The notes under the pieces: generated by a model
Seen by the model: the letters and a program-made list of their open reading frames with translations, nothing else
The model's database searches: none
Told to the model about the DNA's origin: nothing
Shown: one piece after another, positions 1 through 10,526 of the stretch
Layout of the letters: each line of letters opens with the position of its first letter
Position numbering within the stretch: the first letter of the stretch is position 1
From: Torreya grandis
Taxonomy: Eukaryota; Streptophyta; Pinopsida; Cupressales; Taxaceae
Assembly (NCBI GenBank): GCA_037957365.1
Contig: JARHVA010000251.1
Span: 1,013,501-1,077,500 of the forward strand
Direction: 5' to 3'
DNA length: 64,000 bases
Program-made: the position numbers and the translations under genes

Positions 1-589
1 ATGTAACTTGTTAGAGAGGATATTGTTATATTGGTTTTTTATGTTAATGATCTACTTATTACATTCAACTCTTTTTCTCATATTTAGGCTATTCATTATG
101 CTCTTTTATCATAGTTTGATATGATAGATCTCAATATTTTTGATTTTTTCATTGCTTTCTAGATTTGTAAGTTAGATTTAGGTGTTTATTTAAGTAAGCA
201 AAAGTACACTCTTGATCTTATTCAATATTTTGGCATGGCTGATTGTAATCCAAGTCCATCTCCTTTATAATCTAGGTTCACTCTTACTTTGACCTCCACT
301 ACTCATTTTTGTGACCCTACATTATATATTAATTTGGTTAGAAGTCTTATGTACTTGAATATTACTCTCCTTGATATTTATTTTGTAGTTAGGCTTGTAT
401 CTCAATTTGCATATGCTCCTCATGACAATCATTACTAGGATGCCCAAAGGATTTTCATATAAATTTAAGTTACCTCCCACTTTTTATTAAACTGCACCAT
501 AGATTCTATTTATTTGGTTGGATATATTGATTTAGATTTGGCATGCTCTATTGATGATAGGCATTCTAATTTTAGATATCTGTATTATA
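1..589 (+). pseudogene. Ty1/copia pol remnant: RT C-terminal part and start of RNase H
   Basis: Frame-by-frame reading on + gives recognisable Ty1/copia RT: a YVNDLLIT catalytic motif near 36-62 (family form YVDDLL, so the first Asp is Asn), KQKYTLDLIQYFGMADCNPSPSP near 200-265, then DPTLYINLVRSLMYL and the RNase H entry GYIDLDLACSIDDRH near 518-562. Stops are mostly TAG where the family has Gln or Trp. The element's 5' end lies outside the window. The reading breaks off near 589 at the boundary of an inserted LTR element and resumes at about 6399, so the two pieces once formed one polyprotein. It would have reverse-transcribed and removed RNA in a virus-like particle. It is non-functional now. 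Confidence 0.85.
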
Positions 590-1811
590 TGCAATTTGAA
601 TTGCATGATGTATATGAATTAATTCTAGATCAAATGAGATAGAGTACACCTACATTTATGATTGGATATACACTTTTTAATCAAGATCATGACCAATATG
701 GGGATCTAATAGACCTAATTAGGGGATAAATTACATCATTTATCACAATATATCATGATAGAAAGGGTTATAAAGTACACGATCTAACACAATCACACAA
801 CAATCCTAAAAGATTATTATGATGTGACATCTTACTTATATTAACATAAAAGAGAGAGTAAACTATTCTAATAATAAGAAAAAGTAAATTAATCTAGTAT
901 GCACCAAAGCTTGTGGCACAATGTGAGGGGTTAGATGCAAAGTAATAAAATATGTATAGTGAACTTCAAATAAATTAATTATGAGTAACACCCTAATACA
1001 TAGAATATGAAGAGTAATATTATTCAAGCCAACACTTATGCTACTTCTATCTACTAAAAGAGAGGAGAACAAAGTAAGAATATACATACCTAAATGTGAA
1101 TATGTTACGATTTAATCTATCCCTTAGTTAATGGGGATTCACAAGAGGTTGATGTGGTTTGTAAGGATCACTTTTTTATGCCAAAGTATCCAAGACCTAT
1201 CCATAAGAATAGATTCTCCAAAATAAGAAACCTAAGCTAAGACTCCTCAATTAGAATGGTGGAAGAGTAGATTGTGAAAATTCATGAGCAAATAATAACT
1301 CTTGATTGCATATTCTAATAATGAACAAAATTACCTTATACATGTAGGAATATATCACCCAAAAATCATTCAAACATGTCAATTATTCTAGGTTAATCAG
1401 GTTGACCTAGTACATTGTTAGGCTAATACCTAAAGTCTATGCTAGGTTGGCTAGAAGGCTAAGAAACCAAAAGAGCTAAAATGATCCCAAAATACACTAG
1501 GTTGACTAGGTTGACCTAGTGTACTAGACAAGTCAAAAGGGTAACAAGGGAGGAGAAGAAGGATAGAAAGAGGAAAATACCATAAGAATGTGCAAAGGAG
1601 GAGAAACAGTTTAGGGAAAGGTTTTGGGAATTAGTTAGATTAGAAATAATGTGGCAATAAGGAACAATAATCTTGTGAAGCACCAAAGGTCTACCCACCC
1701 CTTTCTCAGTTCACCCCTTAAGGCATGAACTTAGAGATATTGAGTCATGATGGGTTCTTGAAACATGTAAAGCATCAGTATTTGATAAAATTTAAAAATA
1801 TTGTGTATACA
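590..1811 (-). repeat. Left LTR of element B (3' LTR in its own sense)
   Basis: It pairs with 5185-6396 over its whole length; for example the shared block from 606 (TGATGTA...) to the shared end GTATACA at 1805-1811. The first 16 bases (590-605) are a weaker match. It contains repeated CTAGGTTGACCTAGT-like motifs near 1389-1525. Divergence from the partner is substantial, so the insertion is old. Confidence 0.8.
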
Positions 1812-1825
1812 TATACCCCACTCAA
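1812..1825 (-). other. Candidate polypurine tract of element B
   Basis: Read on -, GAGTGGGGTATA directly precedes the LTR start TGTATAC. It is a short purine-rich tract in the right place for plus-strand priming, and it is the main reason for orienting the element on -. Confidence 0.4.
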
Positions 1826-4327
1826 AGTTTATTACATGTCACTAAGGTGTAACAAGGGATGGTACTTTGAGAAAGAACATAAGGACACACACAATGTTGA
1901 TTATAAAAAAAATTAGTATTCTAAGAAGCATAAAATAATTGAAAATAAATGATTGAAAGGGAAAATAACTCAAAAGTAAATAACTAAAAATTAAAATGGA
2001 TGCATATCTTGACTTACCTTTTATTACAGGATGATTTTTAGCTATGTGTTTAGTTTTTATTATGTAGGGCATAGAGAATACTTTAGAAAAACCCAAAAAT
2101 ACAAAACTAAGGATCAAAAAACAAATAAATGCAAGAAAAGACAAGATAGTTGGTGCTATGTGGATAGTATGTACTTGGGAATTTGGCAAGCTGGGTGATA
2201 GGTGCTATGTTAGACCAAATAACCAAGTCAAACAAGAGTAAATCAAGTAAATAAAAATCCAAGGCTAATAAAGACCAAAAAATTCAAACAATTAAAATGA
2301 AGGTAAGAAAAGGTAAGCTCATGAATTCAAACCAAGGATACATGTTTAAAAAAGAATGATAAGCAAGACAAATCAATGGTAAAAGGAAAAACAAAAATGG
2401 TAAAACAACATTGATGAGTGAGAATTAAGAATCCAAAACTCAATCATCAGTGGAAAAAGGGGATGCATAAAATGGAAAAAACATTCATGAGTGAGTAGTA
2501 ATAAACCACATCTCACTCAATAATGGAAAAAGGGTACTAACTTAGATGTGCATAATAGCAGGATAGCAAAATCATGATAAATGGAAAAAGTAAAGTAAAT
2601 TAAGTCTAGTAAATGAAAAATGATGTGAAAAAGATGATCCAAAGTTACTCAAACATGTTGTTTTGCATCTAAAGATAGATAAAACTAAAACAAAGTAGTT
2701 CTAACATGTTCTTAATAAATGAAGAAGAAAGAATTAATAGAAGAGGGAAACTAGATTTGAAATCACAATTTGTATGTCAAGGAGGAAAATGAAATGGGTG
2801 GAAGGGAGAATGAAGGAAAAACCAAAGTAGAGAGAACTCTTTATCAAAGTAAATACACTATAATTAGGTTTGTCAAAACAAGAGGAATTTCAACCTTAGG
2901 AAATTTGAAGAACTTCTCTTAGTGACAAAAGTCTTGGGTCAACAAATGGATTATAAAGATCATCCCATGAAGGATATATGCATGAAAATGAAAATGGACC
3001 TACCTCCCCAAAATGTTTTCCTCACTTTTTAGGATCCCTTACATAGCCATCAGTCTACTATAAAGATTTGGTACTTGCAAGAGAAAGTAGGTAGCACCAT
3101 AGATTTTTTTGAATTACCCTATTCCAATCTACTAGCCTACTATACCTCAAAGGACTTCAGCTCTATGTGAAGTTGATTGTGGAGTTTGAGATTTTATTGG
3201 AGATAGGATATATGATTGTAATCATATATTTTGGTGTGATTTGGATTTTGAGATTTGTATGTTACATTTTAGAGATCATTGCCTTTTATTTTCAAATGAT
3301 TTGGCTATTAAATTTCTTAATGGATTTTTATATACCTCCTCCATACATATTTAGAAAACCAAACATGGGTGGTAAGGATGTATTTCATTTGAAAACTTTG
3401 GGATAAGGTTTCTAAGAGAGAAAAAACTTCAAAGAGCATGGGGTCTAAGATTCTCATAAATCCAAGTGAAATAAAAGTGCTATCTTGACTTCAACCTTGT
3501 TTTATCCAATAAGGAGATGAGAGAAAAGGTAAATTAAGAGGAATGACATGGAGAAATTTGAATTGATTCAAATTTCAAAAAATATGACAAAGGGAAAAAT
3601 AAGGGATTAAATGAATGCAAAGGTGTGATTACTTATCATAAGAGAGGGAAATGGAGGAAAACATGCTAACATATATTGTTTGCAAATTCCATCTAGAAAA
3701 AGAAATAAAAGCTAAAGTTTAAGAACAAGGATCAAAAACAAGAAAATAATGGCAATTTTATGAGGATGGTCGATTCCTATCCATAGTCTTACAAAGAAAC
3801 TCATAAAAGAGAGAGTAATGAGGTTGATAATAAGCAAGAGAAAACCAAATGTGAAGGAGCCTTTATACAAAGCACTTCATAAGAGAAAAACTCAAGGGAT
3901 GCCAAAAGAGATTTAGCAAGCAAAAGAAAAAGAAGGAAAATAAGTAAAAGGATGATGGTTTTATGAGGGATGACAGGTCTTATAAATAAAATAACAAAAT
4001 AAAAACCCAAGGGGTACCAAATCAAAATTGGTAAATAGAAGGAGAATGAAAAATAAATAATGAAGACTATGGTACATCAAGAAACCAAAAGACCAAAAAG
4101 AGATGACAAAAGGTTTATGAATGGGAGGGAACTACTATAAAGGGAGAGATCCATGCTTAAGTAAGTTACAAAAATAGTTATATAGATATAGATAAAAAAT
4201 AATGATAAGAATAAAATGATCCTAAATTATTGGTTATATCAATGATAAGCATGTGAGAGACAAACCTATATGTCAAGGAAGGTTTTTTGGAGTTGAATTA
4301 GTTTGGTAGCATGTAATGGAGAATAAT

Positions 4328-4476
4328 AGTGGGCATCGTAAGATGCCCCAAAGTATAAGTGGATGTATGGATGGACATTAAAAAATTCCCTAAAATATAA
4401 AATGATATGAAGGTGGGCATTGTAAGATTCCTTAAAGGATAGATTAATGTGTGGATGGGCATCACAAGATGCCCTA
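4328..4476. repeat. Degenerate tandem repeat, period about 45, with hairpin core
   Basis: About three and a half copies of a unit containing GGGCATCRYAAGATGCCC. The last copy is a perfect 7-base stem (GGGCATC 4457-4463, GATGCCC 4468-4474) around ACAA. Earlier copies have lost parts of the stem. Confidence 0.65.
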
Positions 4477-4611
4477 ATAGCTAAAAAGAGGAAGAAAAGA
4501 TAAGAAAGGATAAGAAGAAAAGAGAACCCCATAGAGATTATAAATGGATTTAAGTTGTCAAAGAAGATTCTAATGGGGGACATGATTTTTAAGGAAATGA
4601 AAATAATTCTA

Positions 4612-4660
<49 letters not shown>
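4612..4660. repeat. (AAT)n microsatellite
   Basis: Uninterrupted AAT repeat of about 16 units inside element B. Confidence 0.95.
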
Positions 4661-4756
4661 GACAGAGACAAAGAACTAAACCAAGTAGAAATAAAACTAA
4701 GTCACACATATAGAGAATGAAAAAAGCTAAATTGGAAATAAAATAAAGAAGAAAAC

Positions 4757-4885
4757 TATATTGGGTCAACTAGGTTGATCTAGTACATAAATAGGGATTT
4801 TAAAATTATAATAGGTTGACTAGGTTGATATAGTACAATGTACAGATGTTATGAAAAGCACTAAGTTAACCAAGTTGACCTAGTA
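4757..4885. repeat. Repeated GGTTGAC/CTAGT motifs inside element B
   Basis: Three or four copies of a motif like AGGTTGACTAGGTTGATCTAGTAC. The same motif occurs in both LTRs of the element (about 1389-1525 and 5965-6120). TTGAC is the W-box core bound by WRKY factors; binding here is inference only. Confidence 0.5.
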
Positions 4886-5184
4886 TGGTACATAGGTTTA
4901 TTGTTTTGCCTATATATTTAGTTATACTCATCTATTTTACAAACCATAAAATGTATTAGATTTGTGTTGATTTAGGGAAGATGATAAAGTTGATATAAAG
5001 TTATGAAAGAATATAGAACTAGGTCAAATAGGTTAATGTAGTTGATTATGCAGGTTCACTAGAATGTAATGAAAGCGAACCCAAAGTGAAGTTAATGTTA
5101 AATAACAAAGGAAACAAAAATGGAAATGTGAAGACAATCCAACTAGTGGTGGGATCAAATTCACTTAGAGTTCACTAGAATTTA

Positions 5185-6396
5185 TGTAATCAAAATTTCA
5201 TGATGTACATGAATTAATCCTAGATTGGATAAGATAGAGCACACCGACACTTCTAATTGGGTATGCACTTGTTAAGTGGGAGCATGACCAATATGGGGAT
5301 CCACTAGACCTAATTAGAGGATCAATTGCATCATTTTTCATAATATATCATACTAAGAAGGGTTCTAAAGCCTATGATCTAACATAATCACACAACCACC
5401 CTAAAAGATTCCTATGATTTGATATTCAACTTATATTAACAAAAAAAGAGAGTAAACTATTCTAATAACAAGAAAAGTAAACTAATATAGTATGCACTAA
5501 AGCTTGTGGCACAATGTGAGGTGTTAGATGCAAAGAAATCAAATATCTATAGGGAACTTCAAATAAATTAAGTATGAGTAACACCCTAATAAATAGAATC
5601 TGAAGGGTAATATTATTCAGTCCAACATTTATGTTACTTCTATATACTAAAAGAGAGGAGAGAAAATTTAGAATATAAATGTGAAACCATCATGATTAAA
5701 TCTCTCCTTTGGCCAATGGGGATTCAAAAGAGGTTGTTGTGGTTTATAAGGATCACTTTGTTAGGCCAAAGCATCTAAGACTTATCCATAAGACTAGACT
5801 CTCCAAAATAAGAAACCTAAGCTAAGACTCCTCAAGTAGAATGGTGGAAGAGCAGATTGTGAAGAAGCATGAGCAAATAATAACTCTTGATTACATATTC
5901 TAATAATTACCAAAATGTCCTTATATATATAAGAGTATCTTAGCTAAAAATCATTCAGACTTGTTGATTGTGCTAGGTTGACTGGGTTGACCTATTACAT
6001 TCTCGAGCTAATGCCTAAAGTCTATTCTAGGTTGACCAGAATGCTAAGAGACCAAAAGAGCTAAAGTGACCCCATAATAAACTAGGTTGAATAAGTCTAT
6101 CTAGTGTATTGGATAGGTCAAAATGGTAATAATAAAGGAGAAGAAGGATATAAAGAGGAAAAGAGCATAGAAATTTGTAAGGGAAGAGAAAAAACTTAGG
6201 GAAAGGTTTTAGGAAATATTTAGACTAGAAATAATGTGGTAATAAGGGATAAAAATCTTTCAAAGCACCAGAGATCTACCCACCCCTTTCTCGATGCACC
6301 CCTTAAGGCATGCACTTAGAGAGATTGAGTCATGATAGGTTCCTATAAGATGTAAAGCATCAGTATTTGATAAAAATTATAAATATTATGTATACA
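5185..6396 (-). repeat. Right LTR of element B (5' LTR in its own sense)
   Basis: Direct repeat of 590-1811. It ends GTATACA just before the copia RNase H reading resumes. The adjoining interior does not show a clear tRNA primer site. Confidence 0.8.
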
Positions 6397-6398
6397 TT

Positions 6399-6800
6399 TA
6401 TTATCTTATTAATTCTCCATTTTCTTGGGCTTGTAAGAAGTAGAAGGATATTACACTTTCATCTACAAAGGTAGATTACAGGGAAATAATCACAGCTAGT
6501 CAACAGGTTCTTTAGCTTCACCAATTTATTATAGAGTTTGGATTCATGTAGGATTCACCTACTATACTTTTGCATGATAACCAAACTGATATTCACATTT
6601 ATCATAACTTTTTTGAGCATTAGTAGACCGAACATATTGAGATTCAGATGCACTTCATTCATGGACACATTTAGGATGGAGTTCTTTGCTTGGAGTACAT
6701 TCTAACTCAATAGTAGGTTTTTGTCATCATTACAAAGCATTTTACATCACCTCATTACCTTTAGTTACATGGCATGATTAGGGTTTCAAAAAATTTCCTT
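6399..6800 (+). pseudogene. Ty1/copia RNase H C-terminal part, continuation of the copia remnant
   Basis: Immediately right of the inserted element the copia reading continues: SPFSWACKK near 6415-6441, DITLSSTKVDY, a Gln-rich stretch, LLHDNQTDIHI, then TEHIEIQMHFIHGHI and LEYILTQ near 6625-6712. These match the RNase H end of Ty1/copia polyproteins (family forms SWACKKQ, LSSTEAEY, CDNQSAI, TKHIEIDYHFIR). Several stops are TAG at Gln or Trp positions. The join with the upstream fragment is almost in register (YLYY before the insertion, YYLINSPFSW after it), which supports a simple insertion with little deletion. A G-rich tract near 6809-6818 could be a second PPT-like site. Confidence 0.85.
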
Positions 6801-6942
6801 GGGGGGTGTTTGTGAGAATAACCTATTGCTTCAATTTTTCATGGATAAATTATACATGAGTAACTGATCAGGCCTACTTGTTAGAACTCATACTATGGAT
6901 ATGCCACTTTATTTTTGGCCCCTAACTTCACTTGACAGGGGG

Positions 6943-7332
6943 TGTTAAAGTAGGTTATTTACCTTAGCTCATGTTCACCTAGGTGATTTATTATTTCCTT
7001 TTATTTAGTTATTCCCACCCACTTATGTGAGGATATTTCATTTATCTTATTTTATAATTATGATATATTACATATTTATCTTTTTGATATTATGGATATA
7101 TTTTCTAGTTGTTTATATCCTTTAGGGATAGTTATCTCTTATTTATGTTTGATCTCTTAGTTAAGATTGATATTCATTGCCTATATATGTAAGGCATATT
7201 CATTATATTGGACAAGTTTTGGAGATATAATATATGATATTGATTCTCTTTATTTTACATATGTATCTATAAGTATATACTATCAAATTACTTTTAGAAT
7301 GTTATTTTTATGAATGTAATGTTCTATTAACA
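6943..7332 (+). repeat. 3' LTR of the copia element
   Basis: The segment begins TGTTAAAG directly after a polypurine-like tract (GACAGGGGG, 6934-6942) and ends TATTAACA, so the termini are TG...CA with TGTTA/TAACA inverted ends. It holds a TATATATG box. The partner 5' LTR is outside the window, so the boundaries rest on the PPT and the terminal inverted bases alone. A G-rich alternative start lies near 6816. Confidence 0.6.
7182..7189 (+). promoter_or_regulatory. Candidate TATA box of the copia LTR
   Basis: TATATATG lies about 240 bases into the 390-base LTR, in the element's sense orientation, and a purine-rich downstream sequence follows. The position suits a U3 promoter. There is no independent support. 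Confidence 0.35.
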
Positions 7333-7982
7333 CCATACATATTTGTGGCTTGCAATAATATAATTATCAGTATTTCATGATATTCATATCATCACATGCA
7401 TCCACCAAGAATTGTAACTACAACCATTACTTATGAATATATCCAATAGATAAAAGGAGGAACAAGGTTGTATTTGGTAATTAAAGGTAATCATGTGTTT
7501 ATTTTCATCCTTTTATTTCTCAATGTGAGGAAACTTGTTTTATTAGGTATAATTTCATTAGTTTTGATGTCATAACAAATTAATATTTATTTTTCATGAT
7601 TATTTATAATCCTAAACTGTTTCATTTATTTAATTAGTAGATTGGATATTACTTGTTTCTTTTTGGATGAATTCATATGCATCCTTATTTAGGCTTTATC
7701 TATATCAAATAAGTTGGTGTAGCCATATGATTTGTTATACTTGCCATAAATTAATTTAGGTTTCATAGACCCTATTTGGTTGACCAATTCAACTTACCCA
7801 TTTGTAACCATCCTAACCCATCCTTTGCTTTAGTTTATAATTTTTACAACCAATTATCTTTGTTTAGGTATAGTGATATCTACATCCTTATGTCAAATAA
7901 TTAGGATTTAAAACCCTTTCCTATTGAAATTTTCATTGTTGGTAACTACTTTCTATATTTATGAAATTAATTTATTCCTTAT
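7333..7982. other. AT-rich spacer, nothing recognised
   Basis: No ORF, RNA gene or repeat that I can name. It is the left host flank of element C, whose right flank resumes at 33101. Confidence 0.6.
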
Positions 7983-8150
7983 TGTTGACACAGTGGATTT
8001 CACCCTTGGTAGGAGGCCGAGCTCTTGCCTTCCACACACAACAATGGAAACTCCCCTCTCACCTATGGGACTGGAAAAACTAGAGGGGAGAGTCTCTAGG
8101 TAAGGGCTAGCTCCTTTTTATGCATCTGATTTGTTTCAGTAAGTGCTAAC

Positions 8151-8172
8151 ATATATATATATATATATATAA
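8151..8172. repeat. (AT)n microsatellite in left LTR of C
   Basis: It occupies the position that holds a TG repeat (13509-13578) in the right LTR, so the two LTRs have diverged in repeat type at this site. Confidence 0.9.
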
Positions 8173-9589
8173 TGGGAGGGATGAAAAGGGAAGAAGATTG
8201 TAGGAAAATAAATCTACTCTAAAAGGGGTGATGCACCAAAATGATCTGACCTTCTCACACTCACACTAAAAATTAGAAAAACACATACATACACTTCAAA
8301 CTGCCAGAAGGACTAGGCTACAAGAAACTTGGCAGGGAGGGTTTAATGGAAAATACAAAAAATAGAGATTCACCAATTTCTTTTATTTATACACTTCCAA
8401 ATATAGCTCTCCTTATCAGCTACAGAAATGGCACCTTATAGAAAACAAGTATGTTGGTGGTTAACTTGTGGAATCATCAAGAAGCAATGACTAAACACAA
8501 ACTAACACTCAGACATATACAGAGATATCTAACCAAGATAGAGGTAAAAAATGCATTTATTAATTCAAGTGAAAATTTTCTAGGGCTATGCCTTATAAAT
8601 GAGGAAGATCCATTCTCAAATGACAAGTCTCCAAATATAGAAGAAGAAAGGAGGCCTTTTGGTGCCCCTTTTACAAGTGACCCATGTGTCTTATGAGCAT
8701 TGGGAAAAGCAAGCCACTTAAACATAAATGTTGTGTTAGCCCTGGATTTGACTTTAGGCATTTTTTGACATAGGCCATGCCATTTCCCCATTAACTAAGA
8801 TTGCTCCTTAAATGCACCTACATGATTGTCTACTCATAAATGTGAAATGAAGAAAATGGGTTGCACAATTGGCCATTTGCACCTTCTAATGGTCAATTCA
8901 TAAACACTATTTCACCTACTAGAGTAACTTCTTGAATTGGCACCTCCCTTCACTACTTGAACTATCTGCCTACTCCATGCTCTTGGAACTTTTGTCTTTT
9001 CCCTGCCTTGTCTCTTCTAGCTCCTTCAGCCCTCGGGGCTATCTCTGGGTGGGTCATTGCATTGCTTGGGCTCCTTTCATGGTTGGCGCTTGGATATTAA
9101 AAATACAATGGATTTTTAACTGACTAAAATTTGATGTTTGTGCACTCATCATCACTTGAAAACCAATGGCTAGTTCACCCTCTTAAAGTAGATGGCTTTT
9201 GGGAGATCACCATCCTTGGCTATTTCCTTTGGGTTTTCTTGCTTAGAACCTTCTCGAAGGGAAGTTAACCCTTCAGCCTTTAGAAAGTGCCCCTTTATTT
9301 TGGCCAAGAGTCCCCCATAAGGGCACTTACCCTTCGGGGTCCTTTGGCTCTTTGGCAGGTCTCTGCATTGTTTCAGACTTTTCCCATGGATAAAAAGTCT
9401 GTGAGAATTGGTAGTCTCCAAATTTCTATGCTTTAGTCTTTTAGGCAACCCCTCTAAATTCTATGGGCTTTCCTCTTTTGTGGCCTCTTTGAAGTGCCTT
9501 TGCCCTCTACAAGGGCTTATTGAACCTGGACTGCCCACCGCAAGGGCTCCTACCCTTTGGCTTTGCAGGGCATCTCATTGAATCAACCC

Positions 9590-10235
9590 TTTAAACCAAT
9601 CACATTGAAATAAGCATTGAACCGGTTCAATAGTTCAACACTACACACTAAGCTGATTGGACCAAAGGAAGTTGAACCATTTGCTTTAAACTACTTGCTT
9701 TGAACCACTCATTAAATTATTCACTTGAACCAATCTATTGAACTATTTGATTGAATTGGTTTAATGGTTCAATGCTATGCACTGAGTTGATTGAACTAAG
9801 CCTTTGAACTTTTCTCTCTCACCTTAGCCATTGAACCTGTGCATTGAACTAGGATGTTGAACCAAGCGATTGGACCAATCATGTTGAACTGGGTATTGAA
9901 TCGGTTTAATGGTTCAGTGTTACACACCTATAAACTTGCCAAAGGGAAGAGCTAAGCTAAAGCATTGAACTAAGTGATGGACCAAGGCATTTGAACTTCA
10001 CTGATGAACCAAGGCATTAAACCAACCCATTGAACTAGTTCAACAGTTTAATGGTTCAAGTGACTGTTGAGCCAAGGACATTGAAATCTTTATTAAACCA
10101 AGCAATGAACTTGAAGATGAACCAAGGCCTAAAAATGAAGCGATGGACTTGATGCGATGAACTAAGGCATAACCAAGGCTGATTGAACTACAGATTAAAC
10201 CAAGGCTATGAAATAAATTGATGGTTCAATGATTT
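9590..10235. repeat. TTGAACC-rich degenerate repeat array in the C LTR
   Basis: Dozens of short copies of TTGAACC/GGTTCAA and near variants occur on both strands, including a perfect 16-base palindrome ATTGAACCGGTTCAAT at 9616-9631. The same array, further mutated, lies in the right LTR at about 32170-32800. It could bind a dimeric factor or simply be an old short tandem array. Confidence 0.7.
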
Positions 10236-10368
10236 GAAGATGCCAACCTTCCTCATAAATTTTATTTAGACAAGAGCTTGAAGAAGCTTTGTAAAACCCA
10301 TACTCTCTAAAACCAATTTTCATCTACCAAGGATTTCACCTGCTGAGTCCATAGAAAACCAAGTTCTA

Positions 10369-10431
10369 CAGAGTCCATAGAAATGGACCTATAGAGTCCA
10401 TAGAAATGGACCTGAAGAGTCTGTAGAAATT
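10369..10431. repeat. 23-base tandem repeat near the LTR end
   Basis: Nearly three copies of AGAGTCCATAGAAATGGACCT plus two variable bases. Each unit contains the inverted pair GTCCAT/ATGGAC. The counterpart in the right LTR is at about 32940-33003. Confidence 0.75.
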
Positions 10432-10526
10432 CTTGGACTTATGCAAAATCAAAAAATGAAATGACCTAGAATAGTAGGGATAAAAGGGGACTAATTTTTG
10501 GCCTGATGGGCAAAAAATGGTCAACA

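Larger units (their letters stand above)
590..6396 (-). mobile_element. LTR retrotransposon B, nested in the copia RNase H; no coding capacity seen
   Basis: Two direct repeats of about 1.2 kb (590-1811 and 5185-6396) bound a 3.4 kb interior, and the copia reading resumes on either side. The ends are TG...CA. On the - strand the interior begins its 3' boundary with GAGTGGGGTATA next to the left LTR, a plausible PPT, so I place the element on -. The interior holds microsatellite and tandem repeats but no RT, protease or integrase motif, so it looks non-autonomous. Target duplication is not clean: a TATTA-like 5-mer flanks both ends only if the LTR termini are shifted by two bases. Confidence 0.75.
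7983..10526 (-). repeat. Left LTR of element C
   Basis: A 2,544 bp direct repeat of the right LTR. Both begin with the same TGTTGACACAGTGGAT block and end with GGGCAAAAAATGGTCAACA. It contains an AT microsatellite, a TTGAACC-rich array and a 23-base tandem repeat near its right end. No protein-coding signal stands out. Confidence 0.9.

Noticed and set aside
4266..4769. 167-codon opening on - with a poly-Leu tract and hydrophobic N-terminus
   Set aside because: It covers the (AAT)n repeat and the degenerate tandem array of element B; the membrane-like look comes from the repeat, and no partner or conservation is visible.
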